DNA of 64,000 nt from Ancrocorticia sp047501485 (GCA_047501485.1 JAZDRN010000001.1:930001-994000), one strand, 5' to 3'. Shown: positions 43,286-52,337, numbered from the stretch's first letter. Numbers and translations are program-made. The notes: generated from the sequence alone by a model not told the origin.

Positions 43286-44821
43286 TCACCACAACCCGAT
43301 CACCTTCATCCATCCGGACCCGATGACCAGCCAGATAGTGATGGATACCAGCCCCGCGATCGCGGAGACCCGCCACCACTGCCCGGCCGTGTTGTAACCG
43401 GTACCGAAGATTGCGGGCGAGGCGCCACCGGCGTATTGGGTCAGCGAGGTGAAGGCGTTCGAGAGATAAGCGAGTAGCAGCGCCGACATCAGCGGGGGAG
43501 CGCCCAGAGCGATCGCCGCTCCCAGGAAGGCCACGTACATCGCTGAGATATGGGCTGTCGCCGAGGCGAAGAGGTAGTGGGAGTAGAAATAGACGAGGCA
43601 CAGGATGGCCAGTGCGGCAACCCAGCCCAGCGATCCCATCGAGTTGGCGATGCTCGTCGAGACCCAGGAGATCAGACCGTAATTGTTGAGTGCCGTTGCC
43701 ATCATGAAAAGGATGGCGAACCACGTCATGGTGTCCCACGCCGACTTCTCGGAGATGATGTCCTGCCAGGTCAGCACGTTGGCGATGAGCAGGACCGCAA
43801 CGCCGACGATGGCCGTGGTGGTCGCCGAGATCCCCAGCACCATGTCACCCACGGTCCACAGTGCCAGGAGCAGCACGAACGTGGCTCCCATGACCTTCTC
43901 GCCATAGGAGAGCGGGCCGAGCTTCTTCAGTTCTCCCTTGGCCATCTCCACCACTTCCGGGGTGTTCTTGAGCTCCGGTGGATAGACGATGTAGACGACG
44001 AGCGGAACCAGTATCAGCGCAGTGATTCCCGGGACGATTGCGCCGAGCGCCCAGTTTCCCCACGTGAGGGTGACGCCCTGCTGCTCCGCAAGCGAGGCGA
44101 TGAGCGGGTTTCCAGCCATGGCGGTCAGGAACATCGCACAGGTGATGGCGTTGACCTGTCCCACGTTGATGGACAGGAACGCTCCGGCCCGGCGAGCGGT
44201 GGGTCCGGGCCGCGAATCGTAGACCTCCGCCACCGACTTCATGATCGGGGCCATGATGCCGCCGCCTCGTGCGGTGGCTGAGGGGATCGCCGGTGCCATC
44301 ACGAGGTCGGCGATTGCCAGTCCGTAGGAGACTCCCAGCATCTTCTTTCCGAACTTGGACACGAAGAACAGCGAGATTCTGCGGCCGAGCCCGGTCTTGA
44401 TGAAGGCGCGGGATATCAGGAATGCCATGACGATCAGCCAGATCGTCGCGTTCCCGAAGCCCATCAGAGCGTTTGGAGCGCCGGGGTCGTCTGCGGGTGC
44501 CGTCAGCGGAACGACGTTCAGTAGTACCGAGAGGAGCATTGCGATCAGAGTGACCGCTCCCATCGGAAGCGGATGCAGAATGATCGCGAGAATGGTCGCG
44601 ATGAACAGTGCCAGCATCTGCCAGCCCTGGGTCGAAACCTCCTGCGGTCCGGGAACGAACCAGATGATCGCCCCGAACAGGACGGGTATGCCCAGGCGCC
44701 ATCCGAACTCGCGCCACGTCACATTGCCGGGCGCCGGTGGAATCCTGCGAACATCTTGCGGGGGCGCGATATCGGCTGGCATGGCCGAGACCGCGGCGGT
44801 ATCTTCTCTTTCCTGGGACAT
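43286..44821 (-). CDS. DASS-family (CitT/SdcS-type) dicarboxylate or anion symporter
   Basis: 511 residues with about 12 membrane helices. The divalent-anion:Na+ symporter signature is visible: the Ser-Asn-Thr-like half GNATIWLIVMAFLISRAFIKTGLG and the second half NAFTSLTQYAGGASPAIFGTGY. It carries C4-dicarboxylates, citrate or sulfate inward with Na+ or by exchange. The 35-residue N-terminal tail is cytoplasmic. It begins 14 nt behind the lyase gene, so the lyase probably consumes the imported acid. Confidence 0.9.
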   Translation of the reverse strand: MSQEREDTAAVSAMPADIAPPQDVRRIPPAPGNVTWREFGWRLGIPVLFGAIIWFVPGPQEVSTQGWQMLALFIATILAIILHPLPMGAVTLIAMLLSVLLNVVPLTAPADDPGAPNALMGFGNATIWLIVMAFLISRAFIKTGLGRRISLFFVSKFGKKMLGVSYGLAIADLVMAPAIPSATARGGGIMAPIMKSVAEVYDSRPGPTARRAGAFLSINVGQVNAITCAMFLTAMAGNPLIASLAEQQGVTLTWGNWALGAIVPGITALILVPLVVYIVYPPELKNTPEVVEMAKGELKKLGPLSYGEKVMGATFVLLLALWTVGDMVLGISATTTAIVGVAVLLIANVLTWQDIISEKSAWDTMTWFAILFMMATALNNYGLISWVSTSIANSMGSLGWVAALAILCLVYFYSHYLFASATAHISAMYVAFLGAAIALGAPPLMSALLLAYLSNAFTSLTQYAGGASPAIFGTGYNTAGQWWRVSAIAGLVSITIWLVIGSGWMKVIGLW

Positions 44822-44835
44822 CGTCTGATCCCGTG

Positions 44836-46215
44836 TCACAGAACCGGTTCGACGACGGCGAGCGGGGCGAGTCTCTCCCACTCGGCGACGGCGGCGTCCA
44901 CGATATGCCCGGCCTCACCGAGGTAGTCCTCGGGTGCCACGAGCTTGTCGGGCAGCAGGTCGGCTTTGCCGGCATCCTGTGCAACTTTTCGCAGGGCCTC
45001 GGCGAGGATGAGATCGGATTCGCGGGCCAGAGTCGACGCCTCGTAGAGGAGGTCGTGGGCGTCCTCGCGCCCCAGTTTGCTCGCGAGCTGGATCATCTGG
45101 GCCTCGGCCATGATGAGTCCGCCGTCGAGTCGCAGGTTTTCGCGCATCCGGTCGGGATTGACGCGCATCCCTTCGGTGATCACGATTGCCTCGTCCAGAG
45201 CGGCTCCGGCCAGCGTCCCCATGGTCGGCACGGCCAGCCATTCGGCCTGCCACTCGCCCGCGGCCCGCTGGTGGCCGGCTTCCTGGATGCGTGTGAACAC
45301 GGAGAGCAGGGCGGAGGTGTAGGACGAGATTCCGATGATGAGTTCGGAGGATATCGGGTTGACCTTCTGCGGCATCGTCGAGGAGGCGCCACGGTGTGGA
45401 TTGTAAGGCTCGAAGACCTCCGCCACCTCCGAACGGGAGAGATCGACGACGTCGCGCGCCAGCTTGGCCAGCGAACCGCAGATGGTGGCACAGATGAAAC
45501 CGTATTCCGCCAGAACGTCGCGGTTGACGTGCCACGGAGTGGATGTGTCACGCAGTCCGAGCAGCTCTGCCACTCGGGTGCGCACGGCGACGGAGTGCGG
45601 ACCCTGGGCCGCGTTGGTGCCGCCCGCGCCGAAGAGGGAGATGACGCGGACGTTCTCGTAAGCGTGTGCCAGGCGCTCGCGTTGGCGGCTCAGCTCGCCG
45701 ACGGTGACCGCCAGCGTGGCGCCGAAGGTCGTGGGGACTGCCTGCTGAGCGTGGGTGCGTCCCGGCATGACGGTGTCTCGGTAGGTGACGGCAAGCTTGG
45801 AGAGCAGGTCCCCGAGCTTCAGAAGCTGCTTGTCGAGTGCGGCGAGAGAACGAGACATCTGGATCGCCAAGCCCGAGTCCATGATGTCCTGAGTTGTCGC
45901 TCCATAGTGAACGCGGCCGTTTGGCCCGTCTGGAAGGTGGTGGCCAATCTGGCGTACCAGACCGAAGATCGGGTAGCCGACGTTCTGGGCCGATTTCCAG
46001 AGTTCATCGCGGTCGATGTTGTCGAGTGTGCAGGCTGCGGCGATCTGCTTGGCGTCCTCGGCGTCTATCACGCCGGCCTCGCCTTGGGCGATCGCCAGTG
46101 CCGCCTCGGTGTCGAGCCAGCACTGAATGGTTTCCTCGTCGGAGAAGATCCGCAGCTGATCCTCGTTGGCTGCGAACTGGTAGAGCATCGAGAAGGGGGA
46201 TTTGTTGGCGATCAT
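44836..46215 (-). CDS. Aspartase/fumarase-superfamily lyase (PcaB/adenylosuccinate lyase-like)
   Basis: 459 residues. The superfamily signature is SSTMPQKVNPISSE (catalytic loop), with GRVHYGATTQDIMDSG and VMPGRTHAQQAVPTTFG as the other two conserved regions. It is closest in feel to 3-carboxy-cis,cis-muconate cycloisomerase and adenylosuccinate lyase, but no protocatechuate or purine genes are near, so the substrate is open; coupling to a DASS importer suggests a succinyl- or carboxylate-bearing compound. AAAGGTC precedes the ATG. A LacI-type operator lies 22 bp before it. Confidence 0.85.
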   Translation of the reverse strand: MIANKSPFSMLYQFAANEDQLRIFSDEETIQCWLDTEAALAIAQGEAGVIDAEDAKQIAAACTLDNIDRDELWKSAQNVGYPIFGLVRQIGHHLPDGPNGRVHYGATTQDIMDSGLAIQMSRSLAALDKQLLKLGDLLSKLAVTYRDTVMPGRTHAQQAVPTTFGATLAVTVGELSRQRERLAHAYENVRVISLFGAGGTNAAQGPHSVAVRTRVAELLGLRDTSTPWHVNRDVLAEYGFICATICGSLAKLARDVVDLSRSEVAEVFEPYNPHRGASSTMPQKVNPISSELIIGISSYTSALLSVFTRIQEAGHQRAAGEWQAEWLAVPTMGTLAGAALDEAIVITEGMRVNPDRMRENLRLDGGLIMAEAQMIQLASKLGREDAHDLLYEASTLARESDLILAEALRKVAQDAGKADLLPDKLVAPEDYLGEAGHIVDAAVAEWERLAPLAVVEPVL

Positions 46216-46236
46216 CGTCGACCTTTCTTTCGTTTG

Positions 46237-46250
46237 TGGAAACGTATCCA
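46237..46250. promoter_or_regulatory. LacI-type operator before the lyase-DASS operon
   Basis: TGGAAACGTATCCA, a palindrome with the central ACGT and flanking GGA/TCC expected of LacI-family sites (one mismatch pair). It sits in the 272-bp gap between the divergent lyase and dehydrogenase genes; nothing else stands out there apart from the Shine-Dalgarno of the latter. Confidence 0.6.
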
Positions 46251-46487
46251 TATATTGATCGTAAGAAGCATCCCTTAAATTGTCGACACTTGTCGTGGGT
46301 CTGAAGGGCAAATAATGGAATCGAATCCATAGAAAACTGAATTGTGGGGACGATAGTCCCCGCTGGCGACGTCGTCGTCGAATCGAGCGAGGTCCCGGTC
46401 TGACCCTGGGGGACCCGGGCAAGCGAAATGTCACGGTGGAAGGCCTCGCCCACGTACCATCGATGGATACAAGGAGGCGATTGTCAG

Positions 46488-47549
46488 ATGAGTCAACTCA
46501 TGGATGCCGCGGTGATGTACGGTCCAAGCGACATCAGATTTGAAAAGGTCGAGAAACCTAGTTGCCCGGATGGGGGTTTCGTCGTCGAAGTAGACGCAAT
46601 AGGCCTGTGCGGGTCGGATATCCGCAACTTGACCACCGATTCGCGATCGGGGGATTACCCCTGGATCTACGGACACGAGGTTGTGGGCAGAGTTGTCGAG
46701 GTCGACGACGGCGTAGAAGCCTACAAGGTGGGCGAGATGATCTACGTCTACCCCTTGGCGCACTGCCTGAAATGCGAGAACTGCCGGGAGGGACACTCCG
46801 AGCAGTGCACGGAGATGGAGAACTACGTCGAGCGTCCCGGCGGCCTCGCCCAGTACATCGCGTACACGGATAAGCGCGTGGAACGCGGCGCGACTTTCCG
46901 GATTCCCGCCGGGGTGGATCCGATCCTGGCCACACTGGCCGAACCGCTGTCATCCACCTACGCCTGTGTGGAGAACATCGACGTGAAGATGGGGGATAGC
47001 GTCGTCATACTCGGAGCGGGCCCGGTAGGAATCCTGCTGGCCACTCTCTCACGGATGCGCGGTGCCTCGCAGGTCATCATTACCGACACGAACCAGGAAC
47101 GCCTGGACAAGGCGGCGAAATTCGACATCGATGCGTGTATCAACTCCGCGACCGACGACGCCGTCGCCGAAGTCCTGCGTCTGACGCGGGGCCGGGGCGC
47201 CAGCAAGGTGATCTCCGCCAATCCCTCGACGATCGCTCAACAGCAGGCGCTGCGCATGGCTCGTAAGTGCGCAACGGTCGTCTTCTTCGGCGGAGTTCCC
47301 AAGGGGGCGTTGACGGAGTTGGACACCAACCTCATTCACTACTCCAGCCTCTGGATCTACGGCCATTTCGGCTCCAACACCATGCAGGTTCAGAAGGCCT
47401 TCGAACTGTCCATCGATCCGCGATTCCCCACAGAACGCCTCATTACCCACGTCCTGCCGTTGTCCGATATCAATAGAGCTCTCGAACTGACCGCCAGCGG
47501 AGAGGCGCTGAAGGTGGTGCTCCTTCCCAACGGGGAGATTCAGCGCTAG
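46488..47549 (+). CDS. Zinc-dependent medium-chain alcohol/polyol dehydrogenase
   Basis: 353 residues. Catalytic zinc: Cys of GLCGSD, His/Glu of YGHEVVG. Structural zinc: four Cys in HCLKCENCREGHSEQC. The Rossmann motif is VVILGAGPVGILLATLS, with ITDTNQERL (Asp pattern for NAD). It resembles sorbitol/threonine dehydrogenases. The Shine-Dalgarno AAGGAGG lies 10 nt before the ATG. Divergent from the lyase gene, it may share the LacI control. Confidence 0.9.
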   Translation: MSQLMDAAVMYGPSDIRFEKVEKPSCPDGGFVVEVDAIGLCGSDIRNLTTDSRSGDYPWIYGHEVVGRVVEVDDGVEAYKVGEMIYVYPLAHCLKCENCREGHSEQCTEMENYVERPGGLAQYIAYTDKRVERGATFRIPAGVDPILATLAEPLSSTYACVENIDVKMGDSVVILGAGPVGILLATLSRMRGASQVIITDTNQERLDKAAKFDIDACINSATDDAVAEVLRLTRGRGASKVISANPSTIAQQQALRMARKCATVVFFGGVPKGALTELDTNLIHYSSLWIYGHFGSNTMQVQKAFELSIDPRFPTERLITHVLPLSDINRALELTASGEALKVVLLPNGEIQR

Positions 47550-47681
47550 GAACGAGCACTTGGGGAGGGCGGCATGTGGCGGCACCACGCTCCGCCTTCC
47601 CTCGACGAGATCTCATACAGCGAATCTTCAGCTAGTCTTTATCGGTAGGTGAATCCCCGACTTTCTGGAGACGTGATAGGC

Positions 47682-49889
47682 ATGGCCCCTCGCAGACTTC
47701 GCCCAACGGCCACACAAGGCATCGCGCTGACCCTCGCCGTTGGCCTCTTCGCCTCGATTGCGGGAGGCGCGGGTGCGGATTCGAACGTCCCCGCCGGCGA
47801 TCCATCCGCCACTGTGGAGACCGAGCCATCCGCTGCCGCGACACCGGCGCAGCCCTCGGCGGAGCCAGCCGAGATGACACCGAGTATCGACCCCGCCGCC
47901 GCGTCCGCGGAGGATGGGAACGCGCCGGAGCCGTCTCCTTCCGCGGCGGATTCGGAGCTCGCAGTGCCGGACCTTGTGGACGAAACGCCCATCGATTCTC
48001 CCTATGTGGATCTGTGGGGGCCGGGAGTCGCAGACGACGGCTTCGGGGCCCAGTCCAACAGCGGCACCGACTCCGATATCGCCGCGCAAGCCGATAACTC
48101 GCCCGAGAGCCCACGGGTTACGAACGTGGTCGTGCCTCCGCGGCTACCGAACGAGACCGTGACCGCCATCCACCTCACCGATGGCTGGACCACCCAGGCC
48201 ACCATCGGCTTCAGCTTCGGCCGCGTCTCAGACGAGTACATAGCCGGAGACTGGGACGGCAACGGATCTGATTCCCTCGGGATTCGCAACGGCGCCATGT
48301 TCTACCTGCGCAATGCCCTGGGCGACGGGGCCGCGGACAAATCGTTCGCATACGGACGAGCCGGAGACGAGCTGTACCTGGGCGACTGGGATGGCAACGG
48401 GACGGATACCTTCGCTGTGCGGAGAGGCAACGCCTTCCATATCCGCAATTCCCTGTCTTCCGGACAGGCGGAGAAGGTCGTCACCTACGGTCGGGTCGGA
48501 GACGAGGTCTTCGTCGGGGATTGGGATGGCGACGGCAAGGATACCTTCGCGGTGCGGCGAGGCAATACCTACCATGTGCGCAATTCGATGACCTCGGGCC
48601 CCGCGGACGTAGCGATCGATTACGGCCGGCCGAACGACGAGGTCATCGTGGGCGATTGGGATGGCGACGGCAAGGATACCTTCGCGGTGCGGCGAGGCAA
48701 TACCTACCATGTGCGCAATTCGATGACCTCGGGCCCCGCGGATATCGCGATCAACTACGGGCGTGCCACGGACGAGGTCGTCGTCGGCGACTGGAACAAC
48801 GACAAGAAGGACACCCTGGGCGTCATCAGAAGAGACGGCGCCGTTTCCAACATCAACGCGGCCAATGATCCGCGCGGAAACCTGGAGACCGTCACCCCCA
48901 ATTCGGACGGCACCATCACGGTCAAGGGCTGGGCTTTCGATCCGGACCTCCGGGGAGCGCCCGTCGTGCAGGTCTTCGTCGATTCGCAGCCGCAGTTGAC
49001 CCGCGCATCTCTGCCGCGCACCGACGTGAAGAACGCGTACAACCTCTCCTTCGACACGGTCGGCTTCAAATTCACGCTGAACACCACCCCGGGTCAGCAC
49101 CGCGTATGCGTCAACGTGATCAATGAGGGCCTGGGCAGCAACAAAACCCTTCGTTGTGCGACGGTCACCGCGGTGACTCCCAAGCCCAACGATCCGTCGA
49201 AGACGTTCACCCCAGGAACCCTCATCTCCGATGCCGTCATGTTCAACAAGAACACGATGACCACCGGTCAGATCCAGACATTCCTCAACAACCGCAACCC
49301 GAACTGTACGCCCGGCTCGGCCGCATGCCTGAAGGATTACCGCGCCAGGACCTCCACGATGACGGCCCCTTACTGCTCCACATATGTCGGTGCGGCAAAT
49401 GAGACGGCCGCCACCATGATCTTCAAGTCTGCCCAAGCCTGCGGTATCAACCCGCAGGTCCTGATCGTCAAATTGCAGAAGGAACAAGCACTGGTGACGG
49501 CTTCAGGGGCCTCCTTGACCGAGACGAAGTACCAGAAGGCCCTCGGATACGGCTGCCCAGACAATGCGGGATGCAACCCCTCCTACGCGGGACTGGCACA
49601 GCAGCTCTACTACGCGGCATCGGGTCTGATTCGCTACGGCGAGGAACCTCAGCGCTACAACTTCCGTGCGGGCCAAACAGCAAACATCCAGTACCATCCG
49701 AATGTCTCGTGCGGTTCGAGTCCGGTCTACATCGAGAATAGGGCGACCGCCGCGCTGTACAACTACACCCCATACCAGCCGAATGCCGCGGCGCTCGCCA
49801 ACATGGCGGGCGAGGGCGACGCATGTTCTACCTACGGCAACCGTAACTTCTGGAGAATCTTCAACTCCTGGTTCGGCTCCACGCACTAG
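47682..49889 (+). CDS. Large secreted protein with five 45-residue FG-GAP/VCBS-like repeats
   Basis: 735 residues. Signal peptide (TQGIALTLAVGLFASIAGGAGA), an acidic Pro/Ala/Glu-rich linker to about residue 130, then five repeats of a propeller-like unit GDWDGDGKDTFAVRRGNTYH with VRNS and a YGR..DEV ending (about residues 175-395). A beta-sandwich (TVKGWAFDPDLRGAPVVQVF) and a C-terminal domain with several Cys (NRNPNCTPGSAACL, YGCPDNAGCNPSYAGLAQQLY, ATAALYNYTPYQPN and NRNFWRIFNSWFGSTH) follow. This C-terminal type is common in actinobacterial hemagglutinin-like proteins. Cell-surface binding is likely; function unproven. GGAGA lies 11 nt before the ATG used. Confidence 0.85.
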   Translation: MAPRRLRPTATQGIALTLAVGLFASIAGGAGADSNVPAGDPSATVETEPSAAATPAQPSAEPAEMTPSIDPAAASAEDGNAPEPSPSAADSELAVPDLVDETPIDSPYVDLWGPGVADDGFGAQSNSGTDSDIAAQADNSPESPRVTNVVVPPRLPNETVTAIHLTDGWTTQATIGFSFGRVSDEYIAGDWDGNGSDSLGIRNGAMFYLRNALGDGAADKSFAYGRAGDELYLGDWDGNGTDTFAVRRGNAFHIRNSLSSGQAEKVVTYGRVGDEVFVGDWDGDGKDTFAVRRGNTYHVRNSMTSGPADVAIDYGRPNDEVIVGDWDGDGKDTFAVRRGNTYHVRNSMTSGPADIAINYGRATDEVVVGDWNNDKKDTLGVIRRDGAVSNINAANDPRGNLETVTPNSDGTITVKGWAFDPDLRGAPVVQVFVDSQPQLTRASLPRTDVKNAYNLSFDTVGFKFTLNTTPGQHRVCVNVINEGLGSNKTLRCATVTAVTPKPNDPSKTFTPGTLISDAVMFNKNTMTTGQIQTFLNNRNPNCTPGSAACLKDYRARTSTMTAPYCSTYVGAANETAATMIFKSAQACGINPQVLIVKLQKEQALVTASGASLTETKYQKALGYGCPDNAGCNPSYAGLAQQLYYAASGLIRYGEEPQRYNFRAGQTANIQYHPNVSCGSSPVYIENRATAALYNYTPYQPNAAALANMAGEGDACSTYGNRNFWRIFNSWFGSTH
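48519..48742 (+). repeat. Two identical 89-bp blocks inside the secreted protein gene
   Basis: 48519-48607 and 48654-48742 are identical over 89 bp and are 135 bp (45 codons) apart. Since other copies of the repeat have diverged, this pair is recent or kept alike by gene conversion. It can expand or shrink by recombination. Confidence 0.9.
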
Positions 49890-49955
49890 GAGAGTACCTG
49901 GGCGCGTTGTCGACACGGTTTCTTGGCATGGGTTCGGCTCCACGCACTAGGAGAG
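49870..49955. repeat. Duplicated 3' end of the secreted protein gene
   Basis: A 25-bp sequence starting GGTTCGGCTCCACGCACTAG, containing the last codons and stop of the gene, occurs at 49870-49894 and 49931-49955. The second copy lies in the spacer before the TetR-synthetase gene. Confidence 0.85.
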
Positions 49956-50028
49956 AACTCGCCGATGGAAGGGGTACGTGTGGGAATTTGCCAGCCCGCC
50001 TTCAGCGCGCAACCGGATGGACTATGGT

Positions 50029-50062
50029 ACCTTCCGTTAAGTCAGATGACTTAACGGAAGGT
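50029..50062. promoter_or_regulatory. 34-bp perfect palindrome, operator of the TetR-synthetase gene
   Basis: Arms ACCTTCCGTTAAGTCA and TGACTTAACGGAAGGT separated by GA. A -10-like TATGGT (50023-50028) ends at its left edge and the GGAAGG ribosome-binding site is part of the right arm. Bound repressor would block transcription start. If transcribed, the RNA could fold and hide the ribosome-binding site. Confidence 0.85.
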
Positions 50063-50064
50063 TG

Positions 50065-51498
50065 ATGGTTGTGGGTACGAAGCGCTCGAGGGAGCCTCGG
50101 TCCGAGCAGTCGCAGGCAACACGGGATTCGTTGCTGGCATCCGCTGAAAGCCTGTTCGCCGAACACGGTGTGCGCGGCGTCTCCAACAGGCAGATCAGTG
50201 AGAACGCGGGCCAGGGAAACAACACGGCGGTTACCTACCATTTCGGAACCAAACAAGGTCTCGTGACCGCGATCCTCCACAAACATGGTGAGCAGATCGG
50301 GAGTATCCAGGACAGGCTCATCGCCTCGCTTCAAGATCCAGCCGACCTGAGAGGGTGGATAACGATTGGGGTGAGCTCCCTGATCGAGCACCTGGAAAGC
50401 CTTGGACGTCCCTCTTATTTTGCGCGATTCATGGCCCAGATCAACGCCGAACCCGGCCTGTTCGAAGGCGAGCCGCCCTCTTCGCTCTCGCTGGAGAAGC
50501 TCGCCGAGGGCGTGGGCAGCATCCTTCCGGACCTGCCGGAGAACATCGCGGATTCGCGCCGCGCGATGACACGGCATCTGCTGGTGCAGTCTCTTGCCGA
50601 CAGGGAACGCCAGCTCGCCGCGTCCACCGCTGTCTCGGAGGGCTCCTGGAGCGAAACGGGCGATATTCTGACCAATGCGATCGTCGCCATATGGAGTGCG
50701 CCGTGGCGGCCGGGTGGTGAAGCCGCGGACTACGAAGAGTCGCCAAACGTACCGCCGCCCCTGGATTCCAGCATGCGCGAGTTCTTTCGAGGCATGCGTG
50801 AGGATTTCACGCGGCTCATGATGGAGTACCGCTCGGGCGTCGACGAGGTCTTGACCAAAGTGTCGATTCTGCGAGAAGAATTCCTGCATCTGCATCGCTA
50901 CAACCCGATCGAGCACGTCAACTCGAGGGTCAAGACCCCGACCAGCATTCTGAACAAAGTGGTCCGAAAGGGATGCGATCCGGCGATAGCGTCCATACGC
51001 CAGAACATCCACGATATCGCGGGCGTTCGGATCACCTGTAGCTTCATCGCCGATACCTATCGAATCCTTGAGGCCCTGACCTCCCAGGACGACGTTCGGG
51101 TGATCGAGATCAAGGACTACATCGCCTCGCCCAAAGCGAGCGGTTACAAGAGCTTGCACGCCATCATCGAGATCCCTGTATTCCTCTCCACCGGTGCGGT
51201 GCCCGTTATCGTCGAAGTGCAGATTCGTACGATCGCCATGGATTTCTGGGCCAGTCTGGAACACAAGATCTTCTACAAGTATGACGGCGATGTTCCCCCG
51301 CACCTCGCGACGGACCTCCTGAACGCCGCCTACCTGGCGCAACAACTGGATCAACGAATGGAGCAATTGCATCGCGAGATTCATGGCGACCCTCTCGATA
51401 TGGACGAGAGCTTCGTAGCAGAGTCGGAGATCAATGAGGCGTTGTTGCGGCGCATGTGGGATCTCAGGAGAAAGAAGGACAAGGAAACGGAAGGATAG
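50065..51498 (+). CDS. Fusion of TetR-family regulator and small alarmone synthetase (RelA/SpoT domain)
   Basis: 477 residues in one uninterrupted frame. Residues 15-65 are a TetR DNA-binding domain (RDSLLASAESLFAEHGVRGVS, QISENAGQGNNTAVTYHFG), and 66-215 form the helical ligand/dimer domain (IGVSSLIEHLESL, FARFMAQINAEPGLF, ILTNAIVAIWSAPW). After a Pro-rich linker (SPNVPPPLDSS), residues 236-470 are a complete ppGpp synthetase domain: SRVKTPTSILNKVVRKG, NIHDIAGVRI (Mg/Asp strand), KASGYKSLH (G-loop), VEVQIRTIAMDFWASLEHK. No hydrolase (HD) domain exists. It would make (p)ppGpp from GTP/GDP and ATP. GTG at 50071 is an alternative start with better spacing to GGAAGG. I know of no described TetR-synthetase fusion. 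Confidence 0.9.
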   Translation: MVVGTKRSREPRSEQSQATRDSLLASAESLFAEHGVRGVSNRQISENAGQGNNTAVTYHFGTKQGLVTAILHKHGEQIGSIQDRLIASLQDPADLRGWITIGVSSLIEHLESLGRPSYFARFMAQINAEPGLFEGEPPSSLSLEKLAEGVGSILPDLPENIADSRRAMTRHLLVQSLADRERQLAASTAVSEGSWSETGDILTNAIVAIWSAPWRPGGEAADYEESPNVPPPLDSSMREFFRGMREDFTRLMMEYRSGVDEVLTKVSILREEFLHLHRYNPIEHVNSRVKTPTSILNKVVRKGCDPAIASIRQNIHDIAGVRITCSFIADTYRILEALTSQDDVRVIEIKDYIASPKASGYKSLHAIIEIPVFLSTGAVPVIVEVQIRTIAMDFWASLEHKIFYKYDGDVPPHLATDLLNAAYLAQQLDQRMEQLHREIHGDPLDMDESFVAESEINEALLRRMWDLRRKKDKETEG

Positions 51499-51608
51499 GC
51501 CTCTCACCTGGGGATTGACCTACGTGGCACCTCCACTTAGCCTTGGGTGATCATGGAGGCGTACACAGCCACCCGCTTTGTTTCCACCGCGCATAGGAGC
51601 CATGCCGA

Positions 51609-52337
51609 ATGTCTGCCCAAATGATCCGAGCCCTGTCACTCGCCGACGGCCGTTCTGGCCGTAATTCGGCCTTGGTAACGGGGCTCCTTGTTTCGTTGGG
51701 GCTGATCGTGTCCGGGTGCAGCTCCTCGGTGCCCACCGACGAATCAGACGCTGCCGGTGTCTCGGCGGAGGCATCCGTTTCCGCGACGGCCTTGCTCTCG
51801 CCTGAGGAAGAGCTCGCGCAGGAAATCGAAGACCTGCCGGTGAAGGACCGAATAGAGTTCTTCGACCTCGTGACCGGAGAAGGACGTACCGGCGTCGCAC
51901 GGAAGACGGCCCCGGTTACCGCCCGCGAGGCAGAGGTGGGTGAGAAGGTGGTCTCCCGTATCGAGGGGGATGGGATCGAGACCATCTCTCAGCCGGCCGT
52001 CGAAGGCGACATGGTTGTTCGCAACCAGTGCGAGGGGAACAACGAGGAGATTCTGGTGAGCGCCGAGAAGTTCCCCACCCGGTACGGCGAACCCCAGTCC
52101 GAAGCCGACTCGGAAGGATACCGTCGCTACGTTCCCAGCGGTGAGGATATGAACTATGTGTTGGCGACCGAGGCCGACGGTGAGTTTGCGATGGAGGCGC
52201 CCTGGGGCGAGATGATCGTGGTGCGTCCAGGCGATGCCGTTGTGCAGAACGTGGGCGATCCGCAGGATATTTACCGGATCTACGGGCCGGCCTTCGACTG
52301 CACCTACGAGATCGTGGTGCCGGCCCCGGCCGGCTAG
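51609..52337 (+). CDS. Lipoprotein of unknown function
   Basis: 242 residues. The signal peptide ends in lipobox VSGC (about residue 37), followed by an acidic Ser/Ala linker. The mature domain has two Cys (RNQCEGNNEE and FDCTYEIVV) that could form a disulfide joining its ends, and the strand EEILVSAEKFPTRYG. I do not recognise the family. It stands alone 110 bp after the TetR-synthetase gene and has no visible Shine-Dalgarno of strength. Confidence 0.75.
   Translation: MSAQMIRALSLADGRSGRNSALVTGLLVSLGLIVSGCSSSVPTDESDAAGVSAEASVSATALLSPEEELAQEIEDLPVKDRIEFFDLVTGEGRTGVARKTAPVTAREAEVGEKVVSRIEGDGIETISQPAVEGDMVVRNQCEGNNEEILVSAEKFPTRYGEPQSEADSEGYRRYVPSGEDMNYVLATEADGEFAMEAPWGEMIVVRPGDAVVQNVGDPQDIYRIYGPAFDCTYEIVVPAPAG

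Noticed and set aside
50770..51498. Separate synthetase gene starting at the internal ATG near 50774
   Set aside because: No ribosome-binding site or promoter precedes that ATG and the frame is continuous from the TetR part; still worth a direct test.
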